Notes: a model not told the origin generated them from the letters alone. Shown: positions 34,669-44,047, counted from the stretch's first letter. The stretch: DNA of 64,000 bases from Patescibacteria group bacterium (GCA_018971305.1 JAGXBC010000002.1:162192-226191), one strand, 5' to 3'. Translations and numbers: made by a program.

Positions 34669-34693
34669 TTTTATAAAGGATCAAATTCCACGG

Positions 34694-35716
34694 ATGTCTG
34701 AAACAAAATCATTTAATGTATCTTGGGAAACGTTATGGAAGATTACGACCTTCGCTGTCCTTATTGCTATTCTTTATCAAGGGAGGCAAATTCTGCTTGG
34801 CCTTTTTTTGGCTATCATTATATCTTCCGGTTTGGAAACAATAGTGGATTTTCTTGAGAAACGCGGTGTACCGAGAACGCTAGGCGTAATTTTGATCTTT
34901 CTCTTATCGCTCGTAATTATTATTTTTGTGATTTATGCTTTAGTTCCCTTGGTTATAGTGGATCTGAACACAGCATTTTCCGGGCTTGATAGATCTAATC
35001 CGTTTTTGGGCTCTTTAATTAATATCGGGGCATCGCAGGAGTCCCTTGGCGTTGCCTTAAATAAAATATCTTCCGGGTTATTTTCTGGGAATATATCACC
35101 ATTTGGTTTTTTGTCGCAAACAGTCGGTAGCGTGGGACTAGCTGTAGCTGTTTTGGTTAGCTCTTTCTATTTGAGTTTAAGTCGCGATGGAGTGGAAAGA
35201 TTTATTAAAACGGTCTTGCCGGCTACATATGAAAAGATGGCTTTAAAGATATATGAACGTTCGCGGAGAAAAATCGGCGCCTGGTTTCAGACGCAAATAT
35301 TATTGAGCGTTATCATGGGTTTTCTTGTTTGGGGAGCGCTCGCATTGCTCGGAGTTAAACACGCTTTTCTTCTCGGAATCCTGGCCGGGTTTTTTGAAAT
35401 AGTGCCTTTTGTCGGGCCGATACTTGCAGGTGCGATTTCTGTCCTTGTCGCGCTTTCTGTTTCCTTCTCTTTGGCGATCTATACGCTTATTACATTTTTG
35501 GCGTTACAGCAGTTCGAATCCAATGCTCTGGTTCCGATTTTGATGCGGCGTACAGTCGGTTTGCATCCGGTGATAGTTATAGTGGCCATTCTTATCGGTA
35601 CGGAGGTCGGAGGTTTTCTCGGATTGCTTATCGCCGTGCCGGCCGCAGCTGTTTTTGAAGAGGCAATCGGTGAGTGGTCGGGCAAGAAAGGGGGCACGGA
35701 AGAAGTTTTGGTCTAA
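34694..35716 (+). CDS. AI-2E/PerM family transporter
   Basis: A 340-aa polytopic protein with about eight membrane helices. GILAGFFEIVPFVGPILAG and QQFESNALVPILMRRTVGLHP are signature segments of the AI-2E (YdiK/PerM) family. Substrates vary (sodium/proton or autoinducer claims), so none is assigned. Its stop overlaps the metG start by one base. Confidence 0.92.
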   Translation: MSETKSFNVSWETLWKITTFAVLIAILYQGRQILLGLFLAIIISSGLETIVDFLEKRGVPRTLGVILIFLLSLVIIIFVIYALVPLVIVDLNTAFSGLDRSNPFLGSLINIGASQESLGVALNKISSGLFSGNISPFGFLSQTVGSVGLAVAVLVSSFYLSLSRDGVERFIKTVLPATYEKMALKIYERSRRKIGAWFQTQILLSVIMGFLVWGALALLGVKHAFLLGILAGFFEIVPFVGPILAGAISVLVALSVSFSLAIYTLITFLALQQFESNALVPILMRRTVGLHPVIVIVAILIGTEVGGFLGLLIAVPAAAVFEEAIGEWSGKKGGTEEVLV

Positions 35717-37191
35717 TGAAGGAAAAAGAGTTTTATATTACAACCACCCTCCCTTATGTAAATGCTCCGCCGCATCTGGGGCATGCTTTGGAATTGGTTC
35801 GTGCGGATATAATTGCCCGTTACCACAAACTCAAGGGATACGACGTTTTTTTTAATACAGGAACCGACGAGCATGGTTTGAAGATCTATCGCAATGCTGT
35901 TGCCGCTAACAAGGAGCCGCAGAGCTATGCTGACGAATACGCTGCCAAATTTGAGAGTTTGATGGGAATATTGGAAGTCGATTATAGCCATTTTTCCCGT
36001 ACCACCGATCCGCACCACGTAAAGGCGGCTCAGGAATTTTGGAAGATATGCGACAAGAACGGTTATATCAAAAAAAAGTTGTATAAAGTAAAATATTGCG
36101 TCGGTTGTGAATTGGAGAAAACCGAATCAGAGCTTAAAAACGGCCGTTGTCCGTTACATCCCAATCTGGAATTGGAGATAATAGAAGAGGAGAATTATTT
36201 TTTTAAATTTTCGGAGTTCCAGAAGCCGCTCCTGGCATTATATAAAAAATATCCGGATTTTGTTTTGCCGAACGGCAGATTGAACGAGATAAAGAAGTTT
36301 ATCGAAAGAGGTCCGGTTGATTTCAGTATTTCGCGGCTGAAAGAAAAAATGCCGTGGGGAGTCAACGTCCCCGGGGACGAATCGCACGTTATGTATGTTT
36401 GGTTTGACGCCCTGGTAAATTATATTTCCGCGCTTGGCTGGCCGGAAGATAAAAAGAACTTTGAAAAATTTTGGGGTACAAAAGATAAGCCTCGGGCAAT
36501 GCAAATAGCCGGTAAGGATAACTTGCGCCAGCAGGCAGCAATGTGGCAAGCGATGCTTATGGGAGCCGGACTACCTACCTCGCGCCAGATTCTTATAAAC
36601 GGATTTATAACGAGTGGTGGAGAAAAAATGAGCAAGAGCTTGGGCAATGTTGCCGACCCGGTGGAAATAGCCAAGAAATACGGTGCGGATGCCCTGCGCT
36701 ACTGGCTGGCGCGCGAGATACCGGCGTTTGAAGATGGGGACTTTTCCCAGGAGAAGTTCAAAGAAAGATATAATGGCGACTTGGCGAACGGACTTGGCAA
36801 TTTTGCATCCAGAGTTTTGACGCTTGGCGCATCCGTTCACGAATTTAATGCCAAATTGGAGCCGGAACAAGAAATAATAAAAGCTATAAATACAACCAAA
36901 GAACACGTTGCGGCCAAAATGGAAGAATTTAAGTTCCATGAAGCATTGGCTGCAATATGGGAACTCATCGCTTTTGGGGACGAGTATGTTAACAGGACTA
37001 CGCCTTGGGATATTGAATACGAAGAAAAGAAAGCCCAGACAATTTTTAATTTGGTAGTTATTTTGGATAATGTCGCCGCGCTTTTGCGGCCGTTCATGCC
37101 CTCTACTTCCGAAAAAATAACCAAGTGTATTGAATGGGAGAATATATTGAAAATAAAAAAATGTGAGGTTCTATTTCCTCGCATCAAATAG
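35716..37191 (+). CDS. metG: Methionyl-tRNA synthetase
   Basis: A 491-aa class I synthetase charging tRNA-Met. The HIGH motif is PPHLGHALE (near residue 16), KMSKS is EKMSKSLGN (near residue 304), and the zinc knuckle is YCVGCE with CPLH. ATG 35716 is preferred: it overlaps the preceding stop and gives the usual KEKEFYITTTLPYVNAPPHL start. The C-terminal tRNA-binding EMAP-like domain found in some MetRS is absent. Confidence 0.95.
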   Translation: MKEKEFYITTTLPYVNAPPHLGHALELVRADIIARYHKLKGYDVFFNTGTDEHGLKIYRNAVAANKEPQSYADEYAAKFESLMGILEVDYSHFSRTTDPHHVKAAQEFWKICDKNGYIKKKLYKVKYCVGCELEKTESELKNGRCPLHPNLELEIIEEENYFFKFSEFQKPLLALYKKYPDFVLPNGRLNEIKKFIERGPVDFSISRLKEKMPWGVNVPGDESHVMYVWFDALVNYISALGWPEDKKNFEKFWGTKDKPRAMQIAGKDNLRQQAAMWQAMLMGAGLPTSRQILINGFITSGGEKMSKSLGNVADPVEIAKKYGADALRYWLAREIPAFEDGDFSQEKFKERYNGDLANGLGNFASRVLTLGASVHEFNAKLEPEQEIIKAINTTKEHVAAKMEEFKFHEALAAIWELIAFGDEYVNRTTPWDIEYEEKKAQTIFNLVVILDNVAALLRPFMPSTSEKITKCIEWENILKIKKCEVLFPRIK

Positions 37192-37199
37192 CCAACATT

Positions 37200-38042
37200 A
37201 TGGAGTCTATGCCAGTGGTTCCCAGGTTTATGGATGTTCACACGCATCCGCAAATGCTGGCTTATAATTCCGATCGCGAAGCCGTTTTGGGACGTGCCAA
37301 AATAGCGGGAGTAAAAATGATTGCCGTGGGAACGCAATTCAGTACATCGCACGCCGCTATTGAGCTCGCGGGAAAATATCCAAAAGACGTTTGGGCGACC
37401 GTAGGTTTTCATCCCGCACATTTTTCCGTGAATTGGTATCACGACAAGAACGAGCAATCATCTCCGGAACGTGAAATTTTTGATATTGTCGCGCTTGAAG
37501 ATCTCGCCAAAAATCCCAAAGTCGTGGCGATAGGGGAATGCGGGCTGGATTATTTTAGGGATAAAGACGAGGGGACAAAAGACAGGCAAAAGGAAGGATT
37601 CGTTGCGCAAATTAGTTTAGCGCATCGGCTGAAAAAACCGCTGATGATACATTGCCGGGCCGCATTTCCCGACCTTATTCAAATTCTAAAATCCAAGCCG
37701 GAGATACTTAATTCTCCTCCAGGAATTATCCACTTTTTTTCCGGAACGATCGATGAAGCCAAGAAATTATTGGATATGGGATTTTATTTTACCTTCGGAG
37801 GAGTAATAACCTTCGCTCGCGACTACGACTATGTTATTAAAATGATCCCCATAGACAGGATTCTGAGCGAAACCGATGCTCCTTATGTATCGCCCGTGCC
37901 CTATCGTGGCAAACGCAACGAACCGGCGTATGTGGTTGAGGTGGTTAGAAAACTGGCTGACTTGAAGGGTGTTTCAATAGAAGAGACCTCGGAGACAATC
38001 TTCCGTAACGCGCAAAATGTTTTTGGTCTAATAAAATCCTAA
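37200..38042 (+). CDS. tatD: TatD family metal-dependent deoxyribonuclease
   Basis: A 280-aa TIM-barrel amidohydrolase-like nuclease. MDVHTHPQM gives the HxH ligands, GECGLDYF the Glu/Asp, LMIHCRAAFPDL a His, GIIHFFSGT another His and LSETDAPY the late Asp. TatD proteins act as 3'-5' exonucleases or D-aminoacyl-tRNA deacylase-like enzymes. It lies 8 nt after metG, a common pairing. Confidence 0.93.
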   Translation: MESMPVVPRFMDVHTHPQMLAYNSDREAVLGRAKIAGVKMIAVGTQFSTSHAAIELAGKYPKDVWATVGFHPAHFSVNWYHDKNEQSSPEREIFDIVALEDLAKNPKVVAIGECGLDYFRDKDEGTKDRQKEGFVAQISLAHRLKKPLMIHCRAAFPDLIQILKSKPEILNSPPGIIHFFSGTIDEAKKLLDMGFYFTFGGVITFARDYDYVIKMIPIDRILSETDAPYVSPVPYRGKRNEPAYVVEVVRKLADLKGVSIEETSETIFRNAQNVFGLIKS

Positions 38043-38073
38043 AAAAAGAGCGCAGGATTTCCCGCGCTTTAAT
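38043..38073 (+). terminator. Weak terminator after tatD
   Basis: AGCGC.AGG..CCC.GCGCT stem followed by TTAATG; a weak tail. Confidence 0.45.
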
Positions 38074-38095
38074 GTGCATATGGTTATACCGACCA

Positions 38096-38440
38096 TTATA
38101 TGATCTTGTTCGCCACCACGAGAAGAAACTTCATCGGGTCCAATTGTTTTGAGTTTACTAAGACCAATTGGAAAGCCTCGTCGCTGCTAAAACCTGCAGT
38201 CATATAGGCTTTGTAGCTCTGGAGGGTTTCTTTTGCGTGGATATCGGTCGCTCGAATCATTTCCGGCTGTAATTCTTCTCGTACATTATTGAGATGACCC
38301 AGAATCATCTTGGCAGTTTTGGTTATTGCCGGTTTTGATGCGGTAAGAGCCTTATCCAAGGCCCCTAGATATTCATCGGCGTTAAGTACTAATCCCATCA
38401 GTTCCTTAGCCCTTTCTCGCATTTTTTCGTCTTGAGTCAT
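38096..38440 (-). CDS. Hypothetical helical protein (114 aa)
   Basis: No family recognised. All-helical, soluble and Lys/Glu/Ala/Leu-rich, ending FLLVVANKII. GGAG stands nine nt upstream of the ATG, and a TTGACA-16-TATAAT promoter lies 41 nt upstream on the minus strand. Monocistronic. Confidence 0.66.
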   Translation of the reverse strand: MTQDEKMRERAKELMGLVLNADEYLGALDKALTASKPAITKTAKMILGHLNNVREELQPEMIRATDIHAKETLQSYKAYMTAGFSSDEAFQLVLVNSKQLDPMKFLLVVANKII

Positions 38441-38480
38441 TGCGTGATCTCCGGAAATTAAATTTTACTGCACTGCCTGC

Positions 38481-38530
38481 ATTATATCATATATAAGGAT
38501 GTTGTCAAATATGTTTTTTGGCGTTAGAAT
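38481..38530. promoter_or_regulatory. Divergent promoters sharing one -35 region
   Basis: Plus strand: TTGTCA (38502-38507)-17-TAGAAT (38525-38530) for leuS. Minus strand: TTGACA (38503-38508)-16-TATAAT (38481-38486) for the 114-aa gene. The -35 elements overlap by five bases on opposite strands, so binding should be mutually exclusive. Confidence 0.75.
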
Positions 38531-38542
38531 TCTATGTAAACT

Positions 38543-41383
38543 ATGCCTAAATATGATTCGCAGAAAGTCGAGAAGAAATGGCAAAAGAAGTGGCTGGAGG
38601 AGAAAGTTTACGAGCCGGACTTAAAGAACCCGAAGAAGCCGTTCTATAACCTGATGATGTTCCCGTATCCGTCGGCAGAAGGTTTGCACGTCGGGAATAT
38701 GTACGCTTTTACGGGAAGCGATATTTATGGCCGCTATCAGAGGATGCGCGGCAATGATGTGTTTGAGCCGATAGGGCTTGATGGCTTCGGCATCCACTCG
38801 GAAAATTATGCCCTAAAAGTCGGTACGCATCCAATGGAGCAGGCCAAAGTTTCCGAAAAGCGTTTTTACGAGCAACTGCAGGCGATAGGCAATGGTTTCG
38901 CCTGGGACGAACATCTGGAGACCTATGACCCCGAGTATTATAAGTGGACGCAATGGATTTTTACGCAGATGTGGAAGCGGGGATTAGCTTACAGAAAAAA
39001 ACAAAGGGTTAATTGGTGCCCCAAAGACAAAACGGTTTTAGCGGACGAGCAGGTTGAGGGCGGCAAGTGCGAGCGCTGCGGCAGCGTTGTTGAAAAACGC
39101 GAACTGGAACAGTGGTTTTTCAGGATAACCGCTTATGCAGAAAAGCTTTTGCAGAATATCGAAAAATTAGATTGGTCCGAAAAAGTTAAAATCGCCCAAA
39201 GAAATTGGATAGGCCGTTCGGAAGGCGCGCTTTTGAAGTTCCCGGTTATGGGTTCAAAGTTATCAATAGAAGTTTTTACCACGCGGCCCGACACTTTGTT
39301 CGGTGCGACCTACATGGTTTTAGCGCCGGAACACGCGTTAGTTTTAGAATTGAAAGAAAAAATATCCAACTGGAAAGATGTTGAAAAATATATAGAGAGT
39401 TCCAAAAAGAAAACAGAGGATGAACGAATTGCCGAAGGCAAAGAAAAAACCGGTGTCGAATTGAAAGGCGTCAAAGCCATAAACCCGGCCAATAAAGAAG
39501 AAATTCCCATCTGGCTTGCCGACTACGTTCTTTCCGGCTACGGAACAGGAGCAATAATGGCCGTGCCGGCGCAAGACGAGCGAGATTCTGAATTTGCCAA
39601 GAAATTTAAACTGCCCATAAGAACAGTCATTGAGCCGATAACCGGTGAACCAAGAACAGACGAAAGTGAAAGGGCGGGAATAGTGGCAATAGTAGAGGAC
39701 CCTAAAACCGGTAAAATACTCTCGTTAGATTGGCGTGATGGCGGAGGTGTTCTTTTTGTCGGTGGAGGCATAGAAAGCGGAGAAGATCTGATACGGTGCG
39801 GGGTGCGAGAGATAATAGAAGAAACAGGATATAAAAACTTAAAATTTATTTCATCCACAGAAACAATACACCACCATTTCCATGCATTTTCCAAGAACAA
39901 GAATAGATACATGCATGCGATCGGTTTATATTTTCAATTGGAAAATGAAGAAAGAGAAAAAGAACGCTTGGAGGATCATGAAAAAGATAAATTCATTGTT
40001 GGATGGATTACTAAGGACGAAGCCGAAAGCAAGGTTAAAGATGCAATGCATCAATATATTTTTCAGAAACTAATCCGTGGGAAGTGTTATTCCGGTCCAG
40101 GGCTGCTGGCAAATTCTGGAAAATTCTCCGGTATGGATTCCGAAAAAGCCAAATGGGAAATAACGAAATTCGTCGGCGGCGAAAAGAAAATCCAATATCG
40201 TTTGCGCGATTGGCTTATTTCGCGCCAGCGCTATTGGGGCCCGCCGATACCGATGGTTTATTGTGAGGCGTGCGCCAAAGAGAATAAAGGGGAACAAAAG
40301 GAAATGCCCGGCTGGTTTGCGGTTCTGGAAAATGAACTGCCTGTTGAGCTCCCTAAGGTAAAGGATTTTAGGCCGCAGGGTAAGGGGGAGTCGCCGCTAG
40401 CATCCGTGAAAGATTTTTACGAAACAACATGCCCTGGTTGCGGCGGCAAGGCGCGCAGAGAAACAGATGTTTCCGACACGTTCCTGGATTCTGCCTGGTA
40501 TTATCTCCGCTATCTGGACCCAAAAAATGAAAAAGAAGTTTTTGATAAAAAGATAATCAAAAAATGGCTGCCGGCGGAAATGTATATCGGTGGTGCCGAG
40601 CACGCCGTATTACACCTTCTTTATGTTCGTTTTATCGCTATGGTTTTCCACGACCTGGGTCTTGTTGAATTTGACGAGCCCTTCAAGCGTTTCCGGGCCC
40701 ACGGGCTTCTGATAAAAGAGGGCGCCAAGATGTCCAAATCAAAAGGCAACGTTGTAAACCCCGATGAATATATAAAAAAATTCAGCGCCGATGTTCTGCG
40801 GATGTACCTTATGTTCCTCGCCCCTTTTGATCAGGGCGGTGATTTCCGCGACGCGGGGATTCTTGGCATTGAGCGATTCTTAAATAGGACATGGAAATTA
40901 TATGAAAGCGAAGGCAAGAAAAATAAAACTTCACCGGCCTTTCATCGCGCCGTAAAAAAAGTTACGGAAGACATTGAGTCGCTTCATTACAACACGGCAA
41001 TCAGCGCCCTCATGATACTTTTGAACGAATTTGAAAAAGAGGGAATTGCGCCGGAAGAAAAAGTCGGATTCGTAAAGCTTCTCGCTCCTTTTGCGCCGCA
41101 CATGGCGGAGGAAATTTGGCGGGAAGTTCTCGGCCATAAAACGTCAATTCATAAAGAGATGTGGCCGGAATACGACGAGAAGCTGATAAAAGAAGAATCG
41201 TTCACGCTTGTTATCCAGATTAACGGCAAAGTGCGCGCAAGTGTTGAAGTTCCAATCGATATAAGCGAGAATAGAGCTAAAGAGACCGCGCTGGGAAACG
41301 AACGAGTTTGTGCTCTTCTCGATGGCAAAGAGCTGAAAAAAGTAATCTATGTGCCGAAAAAATTAATTAACATCGTCGTTTAG
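38543..41383 (+). CDS. leuS: Leucyl-tRNA synthetase with inserted Nudix domain
   Basis: 946 aa. The class I core is intact: HIGH as YPSAEGLHVGNMY (about residues 43-55), KMSKS as KMSKSKGN, zinc CPKD..CERCG and CPGCGG. The CP1 editing domain keeps the Thr-rich TTRPDTLFGATY and GTGAIMAVPAQDERD with the key Asp. Between LPIRTVIEPITGE (about residue 370) and CYSGPGLLANSGKFSGMDS (about 514) lie some 140 extra residues forming a Nudix hydrolase: the box GX5EX7REUXEEXGU is complete at G408, E414 and R422-Y430. No frameshift is seen; the fusion reads as one gene. The promoter gives a leader of about six nt. Confidence 0.94.
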   Translation: MPKYDSQKVEKKWQKKWLEEKVYEPDLKNPKKPFYNLMMFPYPSAEGLHVGNMYAFTGSDIYGRYQRMRGNDVFEPIGLDGFGIHSENYALKVGTHPMEQAKVSEKRFYEQLQAIGNGFAWDEHLETYDPEYYKWTQWIFTQMWKRGLAYRKKQRVNWCPKDKTVLADEQVEGGKCERCGSVVEKRELEQWFFRITAYAEKLLQNIEKLDWSEKVKIAQRNWIGRSEGALLKFPVMGSKLSIEVFTTRPDTLFGATYMVLAPEHALVLELKEKISNWKDVEKYIESSKKKTEDERIAEGKEKTGVELKGVKAINPANKEEIPIWLADYVLSGYGTGAIMAVPAQDERDSEFAKKFKLPIRTVIEPITGEPRTDESERAGIVAIVEDPKTGKILSLDWRDGGGVLFVGGGIESGEDLIRCGVREIIEETGYKNLKFISSTETIHHHFHAFSKNKNRYMHAIGLYFQLENEEREKERLEDHEKDKFIVGWITKDEAESKVKDAMHQYIFQKLIRGKCYSGPGLLANSGKFSGMDSEKAKWEITKFVGGEKKIQYRLRDWLISRQRYWGPPIPMVYCEACAKENKGEQKEMPGWFAVLENELPVELPKVKDFRPQGKGESPLASVKDFYETTCPGCGGKARRETDVSDTFLDSAWYYLRYLDPKNEKEVFDKKIIKKWLPAEMYIGGAEHAVLHLLYVRFIAMVFHDLGLVEFDEPFKRFRAHGLLIKEGAKMSKSKGNVVNPDEYIKKFSADVLRMYLMFLAPFDQGGDFRDAGILGIERFLNRTWKLYESEGKKNKTSPAFHRAVKKVTEDIESLHYNTAISALMILLNEFEKEGIAPEEKVGFVKLLAPFAPHMAEEIWREVLGHKTSIHKEMWPEYDEKLIKEESFTLVIQINGKVRASVEVPIDISENRAKETALGNERVCALLDGKELKKVIYVPKKLINIVV

Positions 41384-41413
41384 GGATTTATTTGCAGTTT
41401 AATAATTGTTTCC

Positions 41414-42349
41414 ATGATGGGTCCGAAAATTATAGTTATATTGGTTTTGGTGGTGCTGGTTGGCGGCATAGTTTTTGTGGCGCGCAGCGGTGTTTTCAGC
41501 AAGCTTGGTTCGCTCAATCTAAAATCCGTATTTCCTTTAGGAGGTGCTACTACCGCTAATTCCACGAGTACTTCGCCTAAACCGCAAAACAGCACAACGA
41601 CAAAGCCAAACATTAGCACGAGTACTGTTGCTACTAAGACGACGTCCACCGTGTCGTCTGTGGTTGGCCATGCAACCATAAAGCCATCGGACATTCCGGC
41701 GGGATTTACCGCGGAGGACATGTCGCCGTATTTCCATCAGGTTCGTTTCAATTCCGTGTCCACGAGTAAGGTATCGCTTGCCGCTAAATTCAGCGGTCCG
41801 GGAGCTATCGACGTGACTGACTGGCTGATTAAGGCCAACAGGGGTTCGCAGGTGGTAGGCACGGCGATAAATATCTATTACCCGGTCGGCGATAATCCGG
41901 AGGGTGATGTCTATCTTTCAAGCAGCAATGTTTTGAATATGTACATTGGCACGAATTCCGTGGGTCCTAACCTGCGTCTCAACAAATGCATAGGTTATCT
42001 AAAAGGATCCTTCCAATATAATCCATCTTTGCCTGGTGGTTGCCCGGCTCCTTACAGCAGCAAGTCAGACCTCTCGTCGTTCACCGGCCAGTGCCAGAAT
42101 TATATTACTTCTTTGGGTTCCTGCCAGGTTCCGAAATCAAACGTTCTGCTTCCTCAGAATGATTATGCCTGCCTTGCTTTCATACAAAACATCAGTTATC
42201 GGAGTTGTTTTAATACTCATGCAGGCGACAGCAACTTTTTGAGTAACGAATGGCGGATGTGGGTCAGTGGAAAATTTTTGGACTCGAAGCATGATGTCGT
42301 AAAACTTTTGGATAGAAATGGGAAATTAGTTGATTTATATAGTTATTAA
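41414..42349 (+). CDS. Membrane-anchored secreted protein, lamin-tail-like
   Basis: 311 aa. An N-terminal membrane helix (residues 4-23) is followed by a Thr/Ser/Pro-rich linker (about 45-85), then a beta-rich domain with VSLAAKFSG..IDVTDWLIK and a C-terminal DVVKLLDRNGKLVDLYSY. These ends resemble the lamin-tail domain often fused to exported proteins. Seven Cys in the middle probably pair. Likely a cell-surface protein; function unknown. Confidence 0.7.
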   Translation: MMGPKIIVILVLVVLVGGIVFVARSGVFSKLGSLNLKSVFPLGGATTANSTSTSPKPQNSTTTKPNISTSTVATKTTSTVSSVVGHATIKPSDIPAGFTAEDMSPYFHQVRFNSVSTSKVSLAAKFSGPGAIDVTDWLIKANRGSQVVGTAINIYYPVGDNPEGDVYLSSSNVLNMYIGTNSVGPNLRLNKCIGYLKGSFQYNPSLPGGCPAPYSSKSDLSSFTGQCQNYITSLGSCQVPKSNVLLPQNDYACLAFIQNISYRSCFNTHAGDSNFLSNEWRMWVSGKFLDSKHDVVKLLDRNGKLVDLYSY

Positions 42350-42354
42350 AGAAC

Positions 42355-42714
42355 ATGGAGCGCGGAATTCGTAATACAATAAGAGAAATAGTTTTGCGGT
42401 TCAGAGCCAAAGACATTGGTTTTAAGAGAATAAAATCAGGATTAAAAACCGTTGAAACTCGCGCGGCTACAAAAAAATACCGCGATTTTAAGGCGGGGGA
42501 CAAGCTAATCTTTGTCTGCGGCAATGAACGGTTCGGTAGGAAGATAACCAAAGTCCAGCACTTCGGGGGGATCGCCGCTATGCTTAAAAAAGTTCCTTAT
42601 AAAAAAATCAACCCACTTTTTATATCTCTCGCCGCCGCCAAAAAAATTTATTATGGTTATCCCGGCTATAAAGAAAAAATCAAAAAATTCGGGATTATAG
42701 CTCTTTATATTTAA
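42355..42714 (+). CDS. ASCH-domain protein
   Basis: 119 aa. The ASCH pattern is visible: IKSGLKTVETR (about residues 27-37), FKAGDKLIFVCG, and a helix ending YPGYKEKIKKFGIIALYI. ASCH domains are RNA-binding or hydrolase relatives of PUA folds (some are N4-acetylcytidine amidohydrolases). The start is 6 nt after the preceding stop, so it is probably cotranscribed. Confidence 0.8.
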   Translation: MERGIRNTIREIVLRFRAKDIGFKRIKSGLKTVETRAATKKYRDFKAGDKLIFVCGNERFGRKITKVQHFGGIAAMLKKVPYKKINPLFISLAAAKKIYYGYPGYKEKIKKFGIIALYI

Positions 42715-42726
42715 CCAAGCCCGGTT

Positions 42727-43776
42727 TTATTTCCTTTCCACCAATGCCAGCTTGATCTTGAATTGTTTGTCGCCGCGCAAAACAAGGAGTTCCGCGCTGT
42801 CGCCGACATCCATATTCTCCAGAAAATCCTGTATTGGATGTTCTTTGTCCAATTTTTTCGCATTGAATTCCAAAATAATATCCTTTTCTTTAAGGCCGGC
42901 TTTTTCCGCCGGGCTGCCGGGGACAACGCCGTGGTCGTTCTGGCTTTCGGCGATAACAAGCGCGCCGTAATTTACGGGCAGATTCATTTTGTCTCTCATA
43001 TTGTCGTCAACCATCATGTAGCGCACGCCCAAAAGCGGCCTGCGGATGCGGCCGTATTTTTTTATGTCGTCCAGGTCACGCCTCGCGGCGTTTACTGGAA
43101 TCGCAAAGCCAATGTTCTGCGCGCCAAAAACGATTGCGGCGTTAACGCCGATAACAAGGCCATCTAAGTCAACTAGCGGCCCCCCTGAATTTCCTGGATT
43201 TATGGCGGCATCTGTTTGAATCAGCCCGCGCATTTCCTGCGGGGGAGCGTCGGGTTCTGCCTGAGCAGAAATTGAGCGCGAGAGGCCGGAGACGATTCCT
43301 AATGAAACAGTATTTTTAAATATTCCCAAAGCGTTGCCGATGGCGATTACACTTTCCCCGAGTTCCAGGGTTGTCGCGTCGCCTAATTTCAGAAACGAGA
43401 GATTATCCGCCGGTATTTTTATTATCGCTACATCGTTTATCGGATCGCGGCTTAAAACTTCCGCTGGGAATTTTCTGCCATCATTTAGAATCACCGTATA
43501 TTCCGCCTTGGAGTCGGCGATAACATGTTTATTTGTAAGTATGACTCCGGTTTTATCCACTATAAATCCCGAACCGCCTCCTATCTGGACCATCCCGCGC
43601 TTATCAACGAGTTCCGGTGGGATATCAAGCTTTTTACCATCGGGAGTTCCCGGCAAAAATGGATAGAGCTCCTTGGGAATTTCTTTTTCCAAATCTTCCA
43701 GATGCTTGGCGATAGCGATAGAAACCACCGCCGGCATAACTTTTTTTATCGTGGCGATTACGATTTTATCTTGCAT
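42727..43776 (-). CDS. HtrA/Deg-type serine protease with PDZ, no signal peptide
   Basis: 349 aa. Trypsin-like triad: His in LTNKHVI, Asp in NDVAIIKI, Ser in NPGNSGGPLVDLDG. A PDZ domain (about residues 255-345) contains GSPAEKAGLKEKDIILEFN. Family members normally carry a signal peptide or membrane anchor for envelope quality control; here the N-terminus (MQDKIVIATIKKVMPAVVSI) leads straight into the protease domain. TACAAT ends 7 nt before the ATG, predicting a leaderless mRNA and supporting this start. Confidence 0.92.
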   Translation of the reverse strand: MQDKIVIATIKKVMPAVVSIAIAKHLEDLEKEIPKELYPFLPGTPDGKKLDIPPELVDKRGMVQIGGGSGFIVDKTGVILTNKHVIADSKAEYTVILNDGRKFPAEVLSRDPINDVAIIKIPADNLSFLKLGDATTLELGESVIAIGNALGIFKNTVSLGIVSGLSRSISAQAEPDAPPQEMRGLIQTDAAINPGNSGGPLVDLDGLVIGVNAAIVFGAQNIGFAIPVNAARRDLDDIKKYGRIRRPLLGVRYMMVDDNMRDKMNLPVNYGALVIAESQNDHGVVPGSPAEKAGLKEKDIILEFNAKKLDKEHPIQDFLENMDVGDSAELLVLRGDKQFKIKLALVERK

Positions 43777-43842
43777 TACTCTATTGTATCACAAATAAAA
43801 ACCGATAGGTCCCATTTATGACGCTTGTATAGAAATTTTTTG

Positions 43843-43914
43843 TGCCCTCGGAGGGAATTGAACCCCCATCTCTTCCTTAGGACGGAATAGCTCTATCCGT
43901 TGAGCTACGAGGGC
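43843..43914 (-). tRNA. tRNA-Arg(CCU)
   Basis: 72 nt. Acceptor GCCCTCG/CGAGGGC with A73, D-arm GCTC/GAGC, anticodon loop GTCCTAA, T-arm GGGGG-TTCAATT-CCCTC. CCA is not encoded. Confidence 0.93.
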
Positions 43915-43976
43915 GAAAATTGTCAGAACTTCATTTTTTTTATACTATACAGGAGATATAAATATTAGTTAAGCGG

Positions 43977-44047
43977 GGGCCTATAGTATAGTGGCAGAAC
44001 GCCTCCATGGCATGGAGGAGGTGGGGGTTCGATTCCCCCTAGGTCCA
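43977..44047 (+). tRNA. tRNA-Ala(GGC)
   Basis: 71 nt. Acceptor GGGCCTA/TAGGTCC with the alanine identity pair G3-U70 and A73; anticodon arm CCTCC-ATGGCAT-GGAGG. TATACT/TATACA boxes precede it. Confidence 0.93.

Noticed and set aside
41530..41660. Short Thr/Ser/Pro codon repeats (ACG-AGT, ACT-TCG) as a possible tandem repeat array
   Set aside because: They encode the low-complexity linker of a secreted protein and have no regular period.
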